Below are positions 11,576-25,567 of a stretch of DNA of 64,000 bases, in pieces. Source of the stretch: Lingula anatina (Eukaryota; Brachiopoda; Lingulata; Lingulida; Lingulidae). Position numbers and translations under genes: made by a program. The stretch covers positions 250,986 to 314,985 of the forward strand of contig NW_019775347.1 in NCBI RefSeq assembly GCF_001039355.2, in the 5' to 3' direction. The notes under the pieces were generated by a model that did no database searches, was not told the origin of the DNA, and saw only the letters and a program-made list of their open reading frames with translations. The first letter of the stretch is position 1. Each line of letters begins with the position of its first letter.

Positions 11576-14500
11576 TGGTGGCCTATGCGTAAATGTCTGG
11601 CCAGGCACTTAGAACTAAATAATATAATTAGAAATGGTATAAAACATTAAATCCAAGTGCAGGGACAGGTCGAGCAATAATTCTTGAGTGGGAGAAAATT
11701 ACTTTTTTCTAAAAAAATTAGATTTGGTGCAAAAATTCCCAGATAGGGAACCTTTAAACAAATAAAAAAATCTCTCCTCCAGTAAGGGAAACCCGGGCCC
11801 TGCAAAATAAGTCTATGAAGAGAAATGACAGGTTTAGATCTTAACTGTATCTCATTATAACTAAGCAAATTAAACACGTCCTCCAAAATCCCCCTTCTAC
11901 AAATTAGTGTCAATTTAATGTAGCAGACGCCAATGACTATGTTGACTAAATAACCAGACAGAAAAATGTCATTAGTTTCAAGTACGCTTCTATGTTTGTA
12001 GTAAAAAGATGGGAAAGGATGAAAATTGCTTTTTTCTGACCGTTTTTTTTTTTTCCTCAATATATCAATGGGTCATTCAGGGTTTTCTTTAAAAAGAACA
12101 CTGTATACGTTCCTACTGGACACAGCACAGTAATTAACTTGGTTTATGATAAGTCTTAGCAAATGGGGTGAGCAGCTGTGATGTCATTGTATTTGCCTGC
12201 TACGACTGTGACTGTGTGACATCAGAGACAACAGCAATACCCTAAGTATGAAATGGAACGAAATATAGGGCACATTATCACAAGAGCCCCTGGGGTTGAT
12301 TTTCAAATCATTCCATACTAACATTTGCTACATTTTCAGATTTTTAAAAACACATGAAATGGCTGATTATGACTAAAAAATCTCCCCATAAATTTCTCTA
12401 TGCCATACCAATGATTCTCTCTTTATTTGTGCTTGACATAAAAAATGGCAGCAAGACAGCAGTATGAGGAGCCTGTAGCAGACCATCATCTTGTATTATA
12501 TCATGTCAACGTGTTTGTGGTGACATAGTGTGGTAAATACATGCTCACTGCAGTCATCCAGCAATCAATGACACATTTTCTTGTATTACCAGAATATTAG
12601 TATCCCTCTCTTTTCTGGTCTGCTACTCTGTCTCTTGGCCAATTCAAAGTCTCCAGCCCATTACTGGCAAATTAGTAAGAATGCATTATGCATAAATCAA
12701 ATTAACCCAGGACTGAATGTCTGGTACGGAACCATTGTCATGCAAAATGGGAATAATATTAAAAGAGTTCCCTGTTTTCAAACTTGATCATGGCTGTATT
12801 GATTCTCATTAAGTTTTCTTTCTCTCATTAGTCACTTTGAATGCAGCTTTTGTTACTGTTATCTTCTGAAGAATGAACATGACATGGTTACTGTGTTAGT
12901 TGGCAGACCAAGTCTTGTCTTGATATGATGTATTCATCACAGTTCCTATTCCACCAGTATCACCTTCCTGTCCCCTGCCTTCCTTCCCCAACTTATGATT
13001 TATTGCTGCTTCAAAATATGTAAAAAAGGGCCAATTTCCCAAAGCATCAATTCATTATTTTCCTATTTTGATTTTATTTGTTCATGATTGAAAACAGATG
13101 AAATCACTGTAGTTCAGTGTATACATAACTGCAACTAGTCCACACAATATTCCACACTAGCGCTCTTTGCCTAAAGCAATGATAAACTCTCCATGTGTAA
13201 TTCAAAATTCCACAATAAATAGACCGTAAATATGTATGTATTTATTAATGCATCTTACCATCAAAATGGTGTGTATTGTAATTATTATGAAATCTGTGTT
13301 TGCAATTAAGCTTTTAATGCCCTTCCCCTCCCCCCCCCTTTGCCATGCAAACCATTGTCATTGACGAAGGGGTGTCCTGCATGATCTTGCCTGAATTCAA
13401 GGCCAAAACAAATAAAAATGGAAGGGTAAGAAATATACAAATTCATAATAATCTGAATTTATAGAAACTCTGTATATTATATTCTTTGGAAAACTCTTCT
13501 TTTGAATTCTGGTATGTTGATTCTTTTTTAACCCAGGAAAAATGTTTTATGGTACTTTTCCTGCAATAATAAAGAGCTGTCAGATCTTTAATAAAATAAA
13601 ATGACATATGAATGCCAAAGTAAAAAAAAATTAAAATCAATGATAATAGTAATATTAGTGATAAGAAAACCACCCTGCATGTTTCTGTTCCAGACCAAGG
13701 ATCTTGTATCAATCTTCAGACACGCTTTCATGCCTTTACACAGTCACCTTTTATCATGCTCAGAGAAAATGAGAAAACTAGCATTTGAAGAAACGAAAGC
13801 AATCTTTTAACTGATGAACTGTAACAAAACTGGCCAGGTTCTGCCGGCACAGGATCCACTCCTTAGCAATAGTGGAGGTAGGTGGGAGATTGATGTTTTA
13901 TCATCCACATCCTTGATCTTCAGGCTGACATTGATTGCAATAGCCATGGCATCTCCATATGGTAAAATAATTGACTGTGAGCTAAGACCAATTTTCCAGA
14001 ACAGGAGACAATGCCTCAGGTTTTCCATGGGGTAATTTCTGTTCTGAATTTGCCAATTCATCTCATGAAATTATTAGACCTTTCAGCATATTATGCAATT
14101 ATAGTCGATGCAGAAGCTAAAATTAGCAAGGAAATGGCTGGGTGGATAACCATAGTTATAAAAAATGCTTTTCACCATTGGCTTTGATTATAACTGATCT
14201 CCTTCCTCATCTAAAACATTGCATTGCTTTTAAAGAAATGCTTAAAAATGACAGTTGACATTACAGAGAAATCAAGGCTAAGATTTATCACAGGTTGCAG
14301 TGATATTACAAGATATGCCCATAAGATGGCAGTGTGTTATTTACCCTCAACTGAAAATATTATTCTCAGAATCTCAAGAGGCAAATAGTGATTTCCTATT
14401 TTCCAGAAACAGTCACAGAGAGTACAAAATATAATCAAAACATAACATTGCATTTATCATCTATTACCAAAAAATATATAAACTGCTTGGATCTTTTTGT

Positions 14501-14828
14501 GTTGCTGGTTTATGCACTACTTTTTTCTGGTTTTACATATCCATATAAAAAGAGATGATTAATTTCTCTTAAAATCTAAGTCTATATAAGGGTATTATTC
14601 CCCAGGGTATCATAAACTCTAATACATGTCTATGCTGGATAATCTGTACGAGGTAGGGTTGTTTTTAAGGACATGATTGATGCAGAGTGTTGTCTGATTA
14701 CAAGAAGTCTAATCAACATTTTGCAATATTGACAATTAATTTTAATTTTGAGAGTGACAAATAAAAAGGTACATATTATGGCTACATTTACATATTTTAC
14801 ATAAAAATTGCATAAAAGATGCATGTGT
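11576..14828. other. No gene identified
   Basis: A 137-codon - strand frame at 11647-12060 is near the length expected by chance in AT-rich DNA. At 13814-13880 (+) an ATG-led frame ends at a good donor (GGAG|GTAGGT), but it has no partner exon and no recognisable similarity. Confidence 0.35.
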
Positions 14829-14868
14829 CCACACGTGTGGAACCTGCCTAACACACGCACGCATGTAC

Positions 14869-14903
<35 letters not shown>

Positions 14904-14904
14904 A
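14829..14904. repeat. CCACACGTGTGG palindrome followed by (CA)n
   Basis: A 12-base perfect palindrome with a central CACGTG E-box at 14829-14840, then an imperfect CA run from about 14851. The Cys-Val frame on the - strand is spurious. Confidence 0.85.
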
Positions 14905-15355
14905 CAGCCCTATGGTAACACAGAAGGAGAAGGATAACTTTTCCGAAAGCTTGTTTTTTTTCTACTCCAAGCAGGTGGCAGTGAACTAGTCAACTGTAAT
15001 AACACTTTCTTGCAAATTGTGTAGCACCTCCTGTTTTCAACAACTCCTTGTCTTAAACAAAAGGTGGGAGTGTGGTGAAGTATTCCTGTTGGCATGAAAC
15101 CTCTTCTTAAACAGAGTGTGTCTGCTGATTTTAGTGTCAGCAAAGAGTTTCAGCAGGAAATTGTTTATTTCTACCCTAAAGCACAAAGTGAGTCAAATGA
15201 AACCCTTTGCGCAATGGAGGGTTAACACTTGAAAGGCAATTTCTAAGCAGCTGCCAAACCCTTTGAACTTAAACTGAAACTGTGTAAATCAATTTCTTTT
15301 CTCTGTGATGTCCTACAATGTGTGTGCACGAGTCTTACATTGAACTTTACTATAT

Positions 15356-15381
15356 CACACACACATACACACACACACACA
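15356..15381. repeat. (CA)n microsatellite, short
   Basis: An imperfect CA run with ACAT interruptions. A second short CA run lies at 36999-37023 and a third at 21998-22014. Confidence 0.85.
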
Positions 15382-15962
15382 TGCACTCACAGAGAATACT
15401 TATAGCCAAGTATTTGGAATTCAGCACTTCAAGCTTCCTGCTAAAGTACCTAGGAATAGAAAGTGAAAGTGCTGATGGTGGTAAGAGATAGGCCCATCAT
15501 TACAAATATTTTAAAATATAGTAAATATTTTCCCCAAAAGTTTACTTATCATTTCCTTATGAAGCATGGTAATTACTCCATCTTTTCAATGGGGGAGAGG
15601 ATTGTGAATTTTACAGATACTGTATTTTTTAAGTCTTAATTTTTTTAAATCAAACATTCCTATTTAGTAGTGACAAAATTAAAAAGCAGGCTATTCTATA
15701 TAATTCTATTCTATGCAATAAAAGACCACAAATGCTATATAGCAATACGATTTTTGTGATTATTAAATTATGAATCTGAAAGTTTAATAATTTTTGCCCA
15801 TTGAACAGATCCAAGTCCTTACTGTACATGTTAATAAAGCTAGAAATGGTAAGCAATATTCATGTACATGCCAAAAGAAAACACACTTTCCTACTTTCAC
15901 ATTCTAGGAATACATGGAGGGTCACCTCACCACAAATAACTCCTCTTGTTTTGCTCTCCTCA

Positions 15963-15994
15963 TTTTTTTTTTTTTTTTTTTTTGGGGGGGGGGG
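15963..15994. repeat. Poly-T/poly-G junction
   Basis: About 21 T followed directly by about 10 G. Its complement form, poly-C then poly-A, occurs at 25783-25810, and weaker versions occur near 7886, 43512 and 57379. Confidence 0.85.
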
Positions 15995-17807
15995 AGTCTA
16001 AAAGGTTACAGCAGCTCATTTGTAAATGTTCTGGAAGCCAGAAACTTGAGTGAAAATTTGAAGCTTATCTAGAAAAAATTCAGAAAGTAACAACTTCATG
16101 ATATATCACCACATTCAGTGTAACCAGACAGATCTTTCACCTTGTCTAAACAGCAGCATACCTAATTTCACCTGTTGAAAACTTTTTAATTTGTCTGGGC
16201 TTAAGTACAAATCAGTTGATCAAATAAAATGCAAATGTTTTGATAATCACTTTTGAGTTAAAACGTAGGTAAATTGTTACACCAAACGTTATCCTTTAGT
16301 TTGGCTAGTCAGCAAAGAGGAAGAACACTTCTAACCCTACATTAGGTTTTACCCTATAGCAAAACATTCTTTACAATGTTTAAAGAGAAACTTGTCAACC
16401 AGCATATTTCATTCCATTTTAATGCTAGAAACATCAATCTTTATCACATACTCAGCCACCTTGTCATTTAGAAGACTTGGGTTTGTTCCACAAATATTAT
16501 GTATATTTTAATCATCAAAGCTGGAGGAGTTTTTTGACTTGATGTTGCTCTGGGCTCCACAACAAGGACCCCGGTCTCTGTCCACAATACCTGTACATAC
16601 TTGGTTCAATCACTTTGTCAGACAGGGAGACAAATATCAAACATGATCTCTAATAGGAATCATCTAAGATAGCCCAGCCTTACAACCAAGCATAAAAAAG
16701 TGAGATTGCACGGGACTTGGAGAATGGTGTCAGAAATAATGGCAGACTAGCAAGAGTGGTGCGGTTATGAATAAAAACTGATGGAATTCATCCAAGGATA
16801 TTTTCTTGTTGCTTTATCTAAAATTCTGCAGCTTTACAGGCTTCTTACACAATAGTACTTTTCACAATATTTATAGGTTACATATATTGCTTTTTCCAGC
16901 AGTTGAGGGTTCACCTTTATACAGCCAAAAAGTTATCCCTGCCTCACACAGATTCTTGCCTCTATTTCTAGGCTCATATGATGTCATTCAGAAAAGGTAT
17001 TGAAATGGATTGTGCTTCAGAGATGATAACCACTTTAGTTTGTGTTTTTCTAAACTTGTGTCAATGACCGAATTGAAGAATAGTTGGTACTGGACGAATG
17101 GTGCAAAACCGCAATCCCATCTCTTTGATGCTATACCTAGAGTTGATTTACAGTTTCAGAGTGCGGTTATATGATCTAGAGGTTACATCAGTTTGGATCC
17201 TGGTGTTCTGCTTTAGAATGTCTACAAAGGCAGACCACAAAATATCAGTTACGGAAATGTCAATAACATTTGTATAAATGTTACCTTTGCTTTCCATGAA
17301 CATGCTGTTCTACTTGATGCGCTTTAAGACATGATGTAGTTTTTAGACGGTACATTGTGCAAATATGCTGACATGCCATGTTACATACGGTATTGGAAAG
17401 GAGAAAGGGAAAAGGCATTAGCCTCAAAATGCATGGACCTTTGACAAAGAAAAGCTCCATATACCATACTTATTATAATTGACATCAAAGACACAAGTTT
17501 CAGCATTTCAGATGGTTATACCTCTGCTATTTAAGGGCATCATATTTTGATTTGCCTATGGATGGATTTTGGTAAAATTTCCAAGATAAGTCAGACATGA
17601 CTTATAATAAAAATTATTTATTTATAAATAATAACATTTATTTATTTATAATCAGTTTTATTAATAATGAGAACTAGCTGCTTTGGAGGCAGTATTTACA
17701 ATGCAAACAGTAGAAAAGAATAAGTCATCTGTACTGGGTATCTTCATCCTGCTTCATACTAGAGTTTAAAGATGACATCACAGCAGAAAGGATGGAGGTA
17801 GTCATAT

Positions 17808-17930
17808 TCTTATGTCTAAATATCCTTCAGAGCTATTTATGTTTCCCAATCCAAACCTTAAAAATGATAAAACCCTCAAATAAAAGTGCTTGATGTCATT
17901 GTCTTCTGAAATGCCAGGCAGGATATGGCT
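17808..17930 (+). repeat. Dispersed repeat pair, member 2
   Basis: The partner of 11459-11575, about 6.3 kb away. The block order is identical with scattered substitutions and small indels, consistent with an old duplication or two copies of one dispersed element. Confidence 0.65.
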
Positions 17931-18070
17931 GTCCCAAAAGGACACGCCTTCAGATTTTTTAAAAGTACATAAACACCTTCTTGTTGAACTTGCCTCATGT
18001 CAGGAGAAGTCATTTGTCCATTCAAATGCATAAATGCCATGAATTAATGTTGCCAAAAATAATCTAAATT

Positions 18071-18222
18071 CAGGGGCAGATCCTGAGAAATTTTCTGACA
18101 GTCTTCTTAAGTATCTTTATGGATCCATCCTCTATTTCTGACCATCTTCCGACATTAGATACCTGTCAAGGTAAACTTGCAAATCTGAACATCTTCTGGA
18201 AGATGGCCACAATCTGCCCCTA
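18071..18222 (-). mobile_element. CAGGGG-ended MITE, copy 1
   Basis: A 152-bp element that starts CAGGGGCAGATCC and ends ATCTGCCCCTA. It is flanked on both sides by AAATT, an apparent 5-bp target-site duplication. It aligns in opposite orientation with the copy at 24619-24761: both contain GGCCATCTTC, CAAGTTTAC, TTGAC and CTGTCAGAAAAT in the same order. Superfamily not assigned; the ends resemble hAT-type CAGGG termini. Confidence 0.7.
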
Positions 18223-19510
18223 AAATTTCCAGTGTATCACCTGCTGTTGGACATGACCACCTACCAACATTCTGAACACGATTCCAAGTCATGCACAACC
18301 TGGACGTTGGTGCTTGAATAGATTGCCTACCTCACCAAACCAATGCTTAAGCGTTGGTTAGGGACCTTCCAATGATCCCGCACTGTTACAGAGTTATGGC
18401 AAATGACAGGAAAAGAGAATGAAATGCAGGTTAGTTGGAGAAAAATTGCTGTTTACCTCACAAAACTTTGATAGTGCATCCTGGATGGGTTGGGCACACA
18501 ATATCAGTGTGATTTATGTCTGGGTAATTTCCCTAAGTATCAGAAAAGTTTACATTTTATACCCATTTGCATAAGAGTGACAAGATCAAGTGATTCACCA
18601 AAGGTTACTTCCGCAAACTATGGGACAGAATCAGTGCATCAGCTGTTTATATATTATGTGAGTTTCTTTTGAAAGTGTCTATTTATACCAAGATTTGATC
18701 TTTTTCCTGGACAGAACTTGCATCCCACTGAGTGGCAAACTTTTTGGGGAAAGTGCTGTGTTGTTTTATTAGACCAATTAAAGATCATATACATTGAGCT
18801 GAAGCATGAGATGCCATATGATGTCATCTGAAGATATAAGTAAATAAAGCCTGTAGACCAGGACGATGCAAATTTCAAACTAAAATTTTAAGTGCCATTG
18901 TTAAGAAATGTTAAAATCTATACTGAATGTGTAAGAGATTATAAAAATCTCTACTTATGGAAGTCATCTATTAGATAAATGTGTTAATATGTGAAAACTC
19001 ACATATGCAATTAAAGGTAAAAAATGTCATCACTTCAAGCTGTAGAGAGAACCCATGCAACACCCCCATGGATCTCCCACACTTTGAAGATAATGCATTA
19101 AGCAATTAAATGGTATTTTTCAAAATTAATTTAGCAAAAAATATTTTTTCAAGCTGTAATGGCCTCATGATCCTGTATTTTGTACATGGTAAGTGGTCCA
19201 TACAAGAAGTCTGATCTGTTTTTGTTCAATCCCTTGTAATCCTAGACCCCTTGTAATCGTTAACCATGACATTTCACTATACAACTAATGACATATGAAG
19301 AAACCACACAGCACTCCAATTCATTTTGTGGTTATCCATTGAAAGTACTTTATGAAAACTACCCACTTTTGGGTGATTAACAGTTTTATGAGTAAAAAAA
19401 TTATAAGCAAAATTACCATATAATATTTTTACCACATTCAAAATTGAAATGACTTCTGCCTTTTTTTTCATGAAAATAAAATTCAAGCGTGGTTTTATCA
19501 AATTTTATCA

Positions 19511-20120
19511 TACCTACCTCTTCTAATTACAAGTCACCAATTTTATTCCAAGCTGTACTAAGTACAAGTCAATATATACAGCTAAGTAGCTCTACTTGGT
19601 ACAAGTCACCATATCTAGCTATACTATGTAAAAGTCATCATATCTAGTTATACTAAGTACAAGTAATCACATTTAGCTATACTAAGTACAAGTCACCGTA
19701 CCTAGCTGTACTAAGAAGTCACCATACCTAGCTGTACTAAGTACAAGTCACCGTACCTAGCCGTACTAAGTACAAGTCACCGTACCTAGCCGTACTAAGT
19801 ACAAGTCACCGTACCTAGCCGTACTAAGTACAAGTCGCCGTACCTAGCCGTACTAAGTACAAGTCGCCGTACCTAGCCGTACTAAGTACAAGTCGCCGTA
19901 CCTAGCTGTACTAAGTACAAGTCGCCATACCTAGCTGTACTAAGTACAAGTCGCCATACCTAGCTGTACTAAGTACAAGTCGCCATACCTAGCTGTACTA
20001 AGTACAAGTCACCATACCTATCAGTAGTAAGTACTAGTCACTATACCTAGCTGTACTTAGTACAAGTCACCATACCTAGCTGTACTAAGTACAAGTCACT
20101 ACACCTAGCTCTACTTAGCC
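19511..20120. repeat. 29-bp minisatellite, about 20 copies
   Basis: A tandem array with unit GTACAAGTCACCATACC plus TAGCTGTACTAA (29 bases). The first and last units are diverged. The central units (about 19740-19900) are nearly identical and carry a CpG-rich variant with CCGTACC and GCCGTACTAA. Each junction contains GTACTAAGTAC, close to a palindrome. Confidence 0.95.
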
Positions 20121-23100
20121 TAGGTAAGAAGCCAAAATTGAAGATACGTTAGGTAAAGATGGTGCAATTGAAGGAAAAAAGTTTGCCATTCTATGGACAA
20201 AACTTATGGACAAAACATTCCTAGCCATAGATCTTCTCAAATTCTTTTTTTGTTTTTATAACTGAAATTTTATGATTGCTATCGAATTCCATTGAATTAA
20301 AAATTAACATATTGATGTGCTTAAAATTTTCTGTCATGGGTATAAATATTACCACTTTGTAGCTTTCCTTCTATAACATCTATAACAAATGGAAAGATGC
20401 ATCTCACTCAGTACCAATAAAAACCATACTTAGCTACTTAGGAAGCAGAAAAAGTTGCAAGACCTTTGACTGAACATCTTTTCTGTTCCGCTACATAGCA
20501 GTGAACAGGATTCATCTTCTTCATCACATGGATTCTAAACGTGAATAGACTTGTCATATTTGTAGCACAGGTAAATGCCAATAGTGTTATAATAACAAAA
20601 ACATACAATGAATCTCTGATTTCTTGAAAAGCATATTTTTTTTTCGTTTTTGTTTTTACCTTACAAACACCATAAGCAGATTCTCAAATGAATATTATTT
20701 GAGTTTACATTTCAATATAATGAAATTAGCTTTTCACTCTCAAAGCACATACTAGAGCAGATCTTAAGGATCAATGTTTTCAAGAGAATCTTGTGATATA
20801 CAAAAGTCAATCATAGGAGCACCTACTGGGCTATTCATTTCTTCCAGAATAATGAAACAGGATAGCATCAAAACTGTCACTATAAGGTCACATTTCATGA
20901 CTGATATACCAATAACGGCATGCCCTCAGGCATATTATGAAAGGACTTCTCCAGGTATTAACACGCAGCTGGGCAGCAAGGCTGGAACATATGCAGATAT
21001 TAAACTAAAAACATCAGAGAAACAGATGTAGGGAGAAGTAAAAATCTGGTATTGGCTACACTTTTGCTGCAATGAAATCAAAATATATGGCACATTTCTC
21101 AAAATAAGATGTGGATGTAGAGGACATAGTGATCTAAGAAATAGAATGCCGAGAACTGTGACGATGTCAGTATTGAAGTCAGCAGCTGGAGACACTGGCA
21201 TCCTATGCACCATCACTTTTGAAAAATAAAATAAAATAACACAAATTCAATGATTTTTTAACTGAACATGAAATTTATTACGAGTCAGTTTTTAGTAATT
21301 AAAAAAAAATGTCATCACAGTTTGCTAGTGATAGGATAAATGCGTATGCATCAGATTCCAATGGCTGAAACACAACACGGCAGAGGTAAATTACCAGAAT
21401 ATAACCAGAAACACTGGGAACGTTCCATATCCATCTGCTTTATAAAACAACATCATGGAACATGCCAAGATATTTCCAAGGATAGGACATCACTCTTTAT
21501 CTTACCAATTAAGTTCAATATATATGTCATAGGGTGGAACTGTTGGCAATATTGCTGTAATCACAAGATATAAAAATAGGTAAAAAAGGGTGTTATGGAG
21601 GAGAAACACCTTCTACACAAAAATTGGCCCATAAAAAGTATTCAAGGCGTATTAGCTAGTTTTACTATAGACATGTCTACACAGTTTGCTTTGAGATGAG
21701 AAGTGGAGTTGGTGGTGTATATTTATTTTTTTTAAAAATTATTTATTTAAAAAATGGAAAATGGAGTGCTGAAATCATTTAAAAAACACACTGAGAACTG
21801 TAGAGGTATCCTCAGTTTCACTTCCTCAGCTTAGACACTGCATGATATGTTAACGTCAGAGTAGCAATGAAAGTAGACAAGCTAAAGCATACATAATCAC
21901 AGGAAAAACACCCTTTGTAACATGGATAAATCTCTTAGCATTTATTTCTTTAAGTAAGTGAAGCATCAAGTAGAGATAGCCCAGGATACCTCTTATAAAC
22001 ACACACACACACACAAAAAAAAAACTAAATTAGGTTAATGGAAAATAATCAAATAACTAAAAGAAATGCCATAAAACTTCCTTTTCAACTTAGACAGAGA
22101 CTTCAAGAATGAGGCATCAGTTACTTTCATCAGATGGTCTTATGCCATCAGCTTGAGTCCAATGATAAAGGTTGCTGAATGTATGTCTTTGGTTCTTACT
22201 TTAGTCAGACAGTAGAAATGCCAGCAAATTGCACCTTATTCAAAAAAGATGATTCGTCCCTATATTTGTCTACCTGTTTGGGCAGTATGTCACTGTCTGT
22301 TCACTGTGACATACTTTTATGTGACTACCACTGACATGAAATTTATGATCTTTGCAAAATTCACAATCCATGAATATTTCTTTAATTGAATGAAATTAAT
22401 AAATCCATTTCTATTTGTATTTACTGACTCATATATATACAGTAAATATAAATATTCCAGACCCATTCAAATAATGTTTCTATTTTAGTCTACGTCAACT
22501 TCCCATTACCAAAAATCTTCGACTCAAGGCTAAGCACATGCCATTATGACATCAAAGACAAGTTAGACAATGTACCTGGCTCCCTGACATATATGCTGCA
22601 CTTAATTATTCCTAATGAACTGGCTTTTAGCCACATGCTTCAGTTCCTACAGGTCCCAGAGGCACCATCTACTTTACAAATGGAAATCCACATCAGTCAT
22701 GATTTGTTATCAATAAGCAGATTACAATCAAATGTGGTTACTAATGCAAAATTGTTTTTTTATTATGTAGACAGTGATTCAGTTTTGAGAAATCATTTCA
22801 CCACAGTTTCATTGGCTCCTTTCTCTAAGAACATGTACAGTTTAGGAGACAAATGAAATTTATATCTGAATTTTCTACGGACTGTCACAGTCTTTAGAAT
22901 TGGTAATAGGAATCCAATATTTTCACTGAATATATATCTGTAAAGATCTTTGCAGTGGATGTTTGTGTAGGCGAGATCATACAAGAAGCATAAGTTTGGG
23001 ATTCTAAAGGATGCAAATTGTTTTTTTCTTGGCACATCCATTAAACAAATATCTTAATTAAATAAAATATCTAAATAAAAAATGAGAGGGTGATGGTGGC

Positions 23101-24312
23101 AGTGGTTGGGAGCAGTCTGAACACGAGTAGCTATTAAGGAGGGGATTTTTTTTATTCGCTAAGGTAATGCAGAAATAAACATTGTCATGATGAGCTGAGG
23201 ATGTAAAAGCAGGAGTTTTACTGGTGAAAACTGTAATATTTCAACTGTTTCAACTAGATCTTCACTTTAAGAGCTCTTTCCACCACTTTAACACCTGACT
23301 GATCACAACAATAAGCAGCTAACACAATCCAGTGCCCGGAAATTTTCTTCAAAAATTTACTTCTGATTTTATAAGTAAAAGGACTATAAATAATCCTTTT
23401 GTTTAATGAAACACTATAATAAAGAGGCTCATATTTTCTAACCAAAAATATTTAAAATCAAATGCTGTTTAAACCCAAGTCATTAAACATGCCAATTTTC
23501 ATGGAAATATTATTATGTTAGTTAGGTTATGTTAGATCTCACACCAATGAATACATCACCACCCTATGTGCAGAACCCCTGGGGTGGTAAAAAAACAACA
23601 AAAAAGGCAGTCCTTGTTCTTAAAGTGTTTATTTTTATTGCAACAATAAACAGATAAGTATCTTACATAAAAGTAACAGAAAAAATTTATTTGGCCAAAT
23701 GTAGACTTTTTAGCCTATCAGTCCCCTTTAACTGAATGCTGGCAAAGTAGGAAGGCTGGTTTAACCTGCTAACGAGATATTCCAGTTTTTCAATCAATTT
23801 CCTTCGTTTTTTTCAAACACAATTACTATTTTTACAACCCAACAGTTTGGATGATTCGAACAACCTAGCATTAGTTAAGGCCCATTATGATGACATACAT
23901 TTGAGGACACTTCATATGGGTAAGAGCCATTACCAATGAGGTGCTGCAGGAGAATTACCGAGCATTTACTGCCTAGCCAGCATCTTTAATGATGCTAAGA
24001 CACCGCATTGAGCTCATCAAGGCCATGTTGTATGGAACAGAGAGTGACTTTCAATGTCTACAGCTGTGAAAGGCGTCCAGCAGTTCTCCCCTAGGCTCTC
24101 TGCTCTCATTAATGGAACGATTGAGGCAGAGATAGGCAATCATTAACTTTACTAAAGGTGTATTATATTCTCCACTTAATGAGTCTATAGTGGTGCTGGT
24201 GGTTTTTTAATCACTACCTTCTGAGAATGAGTGCCCTTTTCTTTTGTGTAATTACTCCTGTATGCTGCGCCTTGTGAGATAGCTTGAAGAATAGACTGGA
24301 GGCCAGTTTCTA
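20121..24312. other. No gene identified
   Basis: AT-rich. The stretch 23880-24170 is less AT-rich than its surroundings and could be a conserved non-coding element, judged only by eye. Short frames of up to 93 codons have no recognisable domain. Confidence 0.35.
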
Positions 24313-24568
24313 TAGGCTCGTTCCCAATGAAAACATTGATCTACATGGATCAATCCAACTCTGTCAGAAATCTTGCTGAATGCAATCAGATAAACAGATG
24401 AATACGCCTCTTCCTGGCATTGAGTAAAATACAGAAAAAAACTACAGGTGATTATAGGAGTAAGCTGGAAACAAGAGGAGGCGAGTCAATCTGATTGCTT
24501 TCAGCAAGTGTCTCTGCAGAGTTGGATTGATGTAGGTAGAATGAGGGTATCATTGGGAATGGACCCTA
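24313..24568 (+). mobile_element. Palindromic fold-back MITE, copy 4 (diverged subfamily)
   Basis: A 256-bp inverted-repeat element. The left arm has GTTCCCAATGAAAACATTGA, then AATCCAACTCTG and TTGCTGAATGCAATCAGAT; the right arm has their complements (ATCTGATTGCTTTCAGCAAG, AGAGTTGGATTGATGTAGG, CATTGGGAATGGACCCTA). Arms match over about 105 bp. Its end, TAGGGTCCATTCCCA read inward, is nearly identical to copy 2, so it is a diverged member of the same family. Confidence 0.8.
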
Positions 24569-24618
24569 TGATATGGAATTGTGACCAGGGGGGGGGGGGG
24601 CATGACTGGTAGGATTGT

Positions 24619-24761
24619 CAGGGGTGGTTGGAGGCCATCTTCTGGGTCTTCTGGAAGGCAGTCAGAATTTTTCAAGTTTACATTGACGGACATCAATTTT
24701 TTTCTGTTGGAAGAGGGTCAAAAATGAAGTCTGTCAGAAAATATCTATGGACCCATCCCTG
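24619..24761 (+). mobile_element. CAGGGG-ended MITE, copy 2
   Basis: A 143-bp relative of the element at 18071-18222. It runs from CAGGGGTGGTTGGAGG to CCCATCCCTG and is flanked on both sides by ATTGT, again a 5-bp direct repeat. It lies about 50 bases right of fold-back MITE copy 4, so this spot has taken two insertions. Confidence 0.65.
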
Positions 24762-25567
24762 ATTGTACACTGTAAGTCAGGTCAACCTATCTCTATTGGA
24801 AACTGGCCTGGATTGCACTGACAACTTGACCAACCTTTCTTGTATTATTAGAAACCCTTAAAACTATCAACTTAGATCTGATATGGAGCATTAATATTTA
24901 GAGGTGGACTAGGATCCAAACGAACATGGGAACATTGTCTACACACATAATTAACTGTGAAAATGTCAAGATAAAATAACATTTTAATGCAGCCACTTTA
25001 AATACTATAAATATACTACTATATACATATACCCATACACCTATATCCATCTGCTGGATGGTATCAAACTGAGGCCATTTTAACATCTTGGGGTGCAGTT
25101 TTTGTACTGCCCCAGTTTAAGAGGTTGAAAACTTTATACCTTTTCTAATAAGGAGGCTCTCTCTTTTATTTCAGAAGCACCATTTCTAACTTAACGAATT
25201 AGATAAAAAATTGTAAGACAAAATCTACTCATCACATGAGTAAAAGTATGAAAAGAAGTAGCATCCCAAAAAACATCACAGAGTTTGTAAACATCTCGTA
25301 AGTGGGTACATTACATCATAAAAATCCAAGCGTCACTAAGGGTTCTTCACTAAATGCAAAACTATTCATTAAAGGATATGAATTACAAATTTTATTGCAT
25401 ACTTTGATCATTAGTTGCTATCATAAAAAAGTACTCAAGCTAACATGACAGAGCCTCCTTAAGTAAGTGATTCAACTAAATGCACCACAAGACTACTGCG
25501 GTAGTTAACTGGATTAATTTTGATTTGTACCAAGGGGCTTGTGAAAGAGTTTATAATCCCACTGCTC

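Larger units (their letters stand above)
14905..18070. other. No gene identified
   Basis: Intergenic or intronic AT-rich DNA with a short CA run, the T/G junction and repeat-pair member 2. Confidence 0.4.

Noticed and set aside
16537-16580. - strand piece ending SNIKSKNSSSFDD as a protein C-terminus
   Set aside because: The open frame is only about 30 codons, with a stop just upstream and no convincing acceptor.
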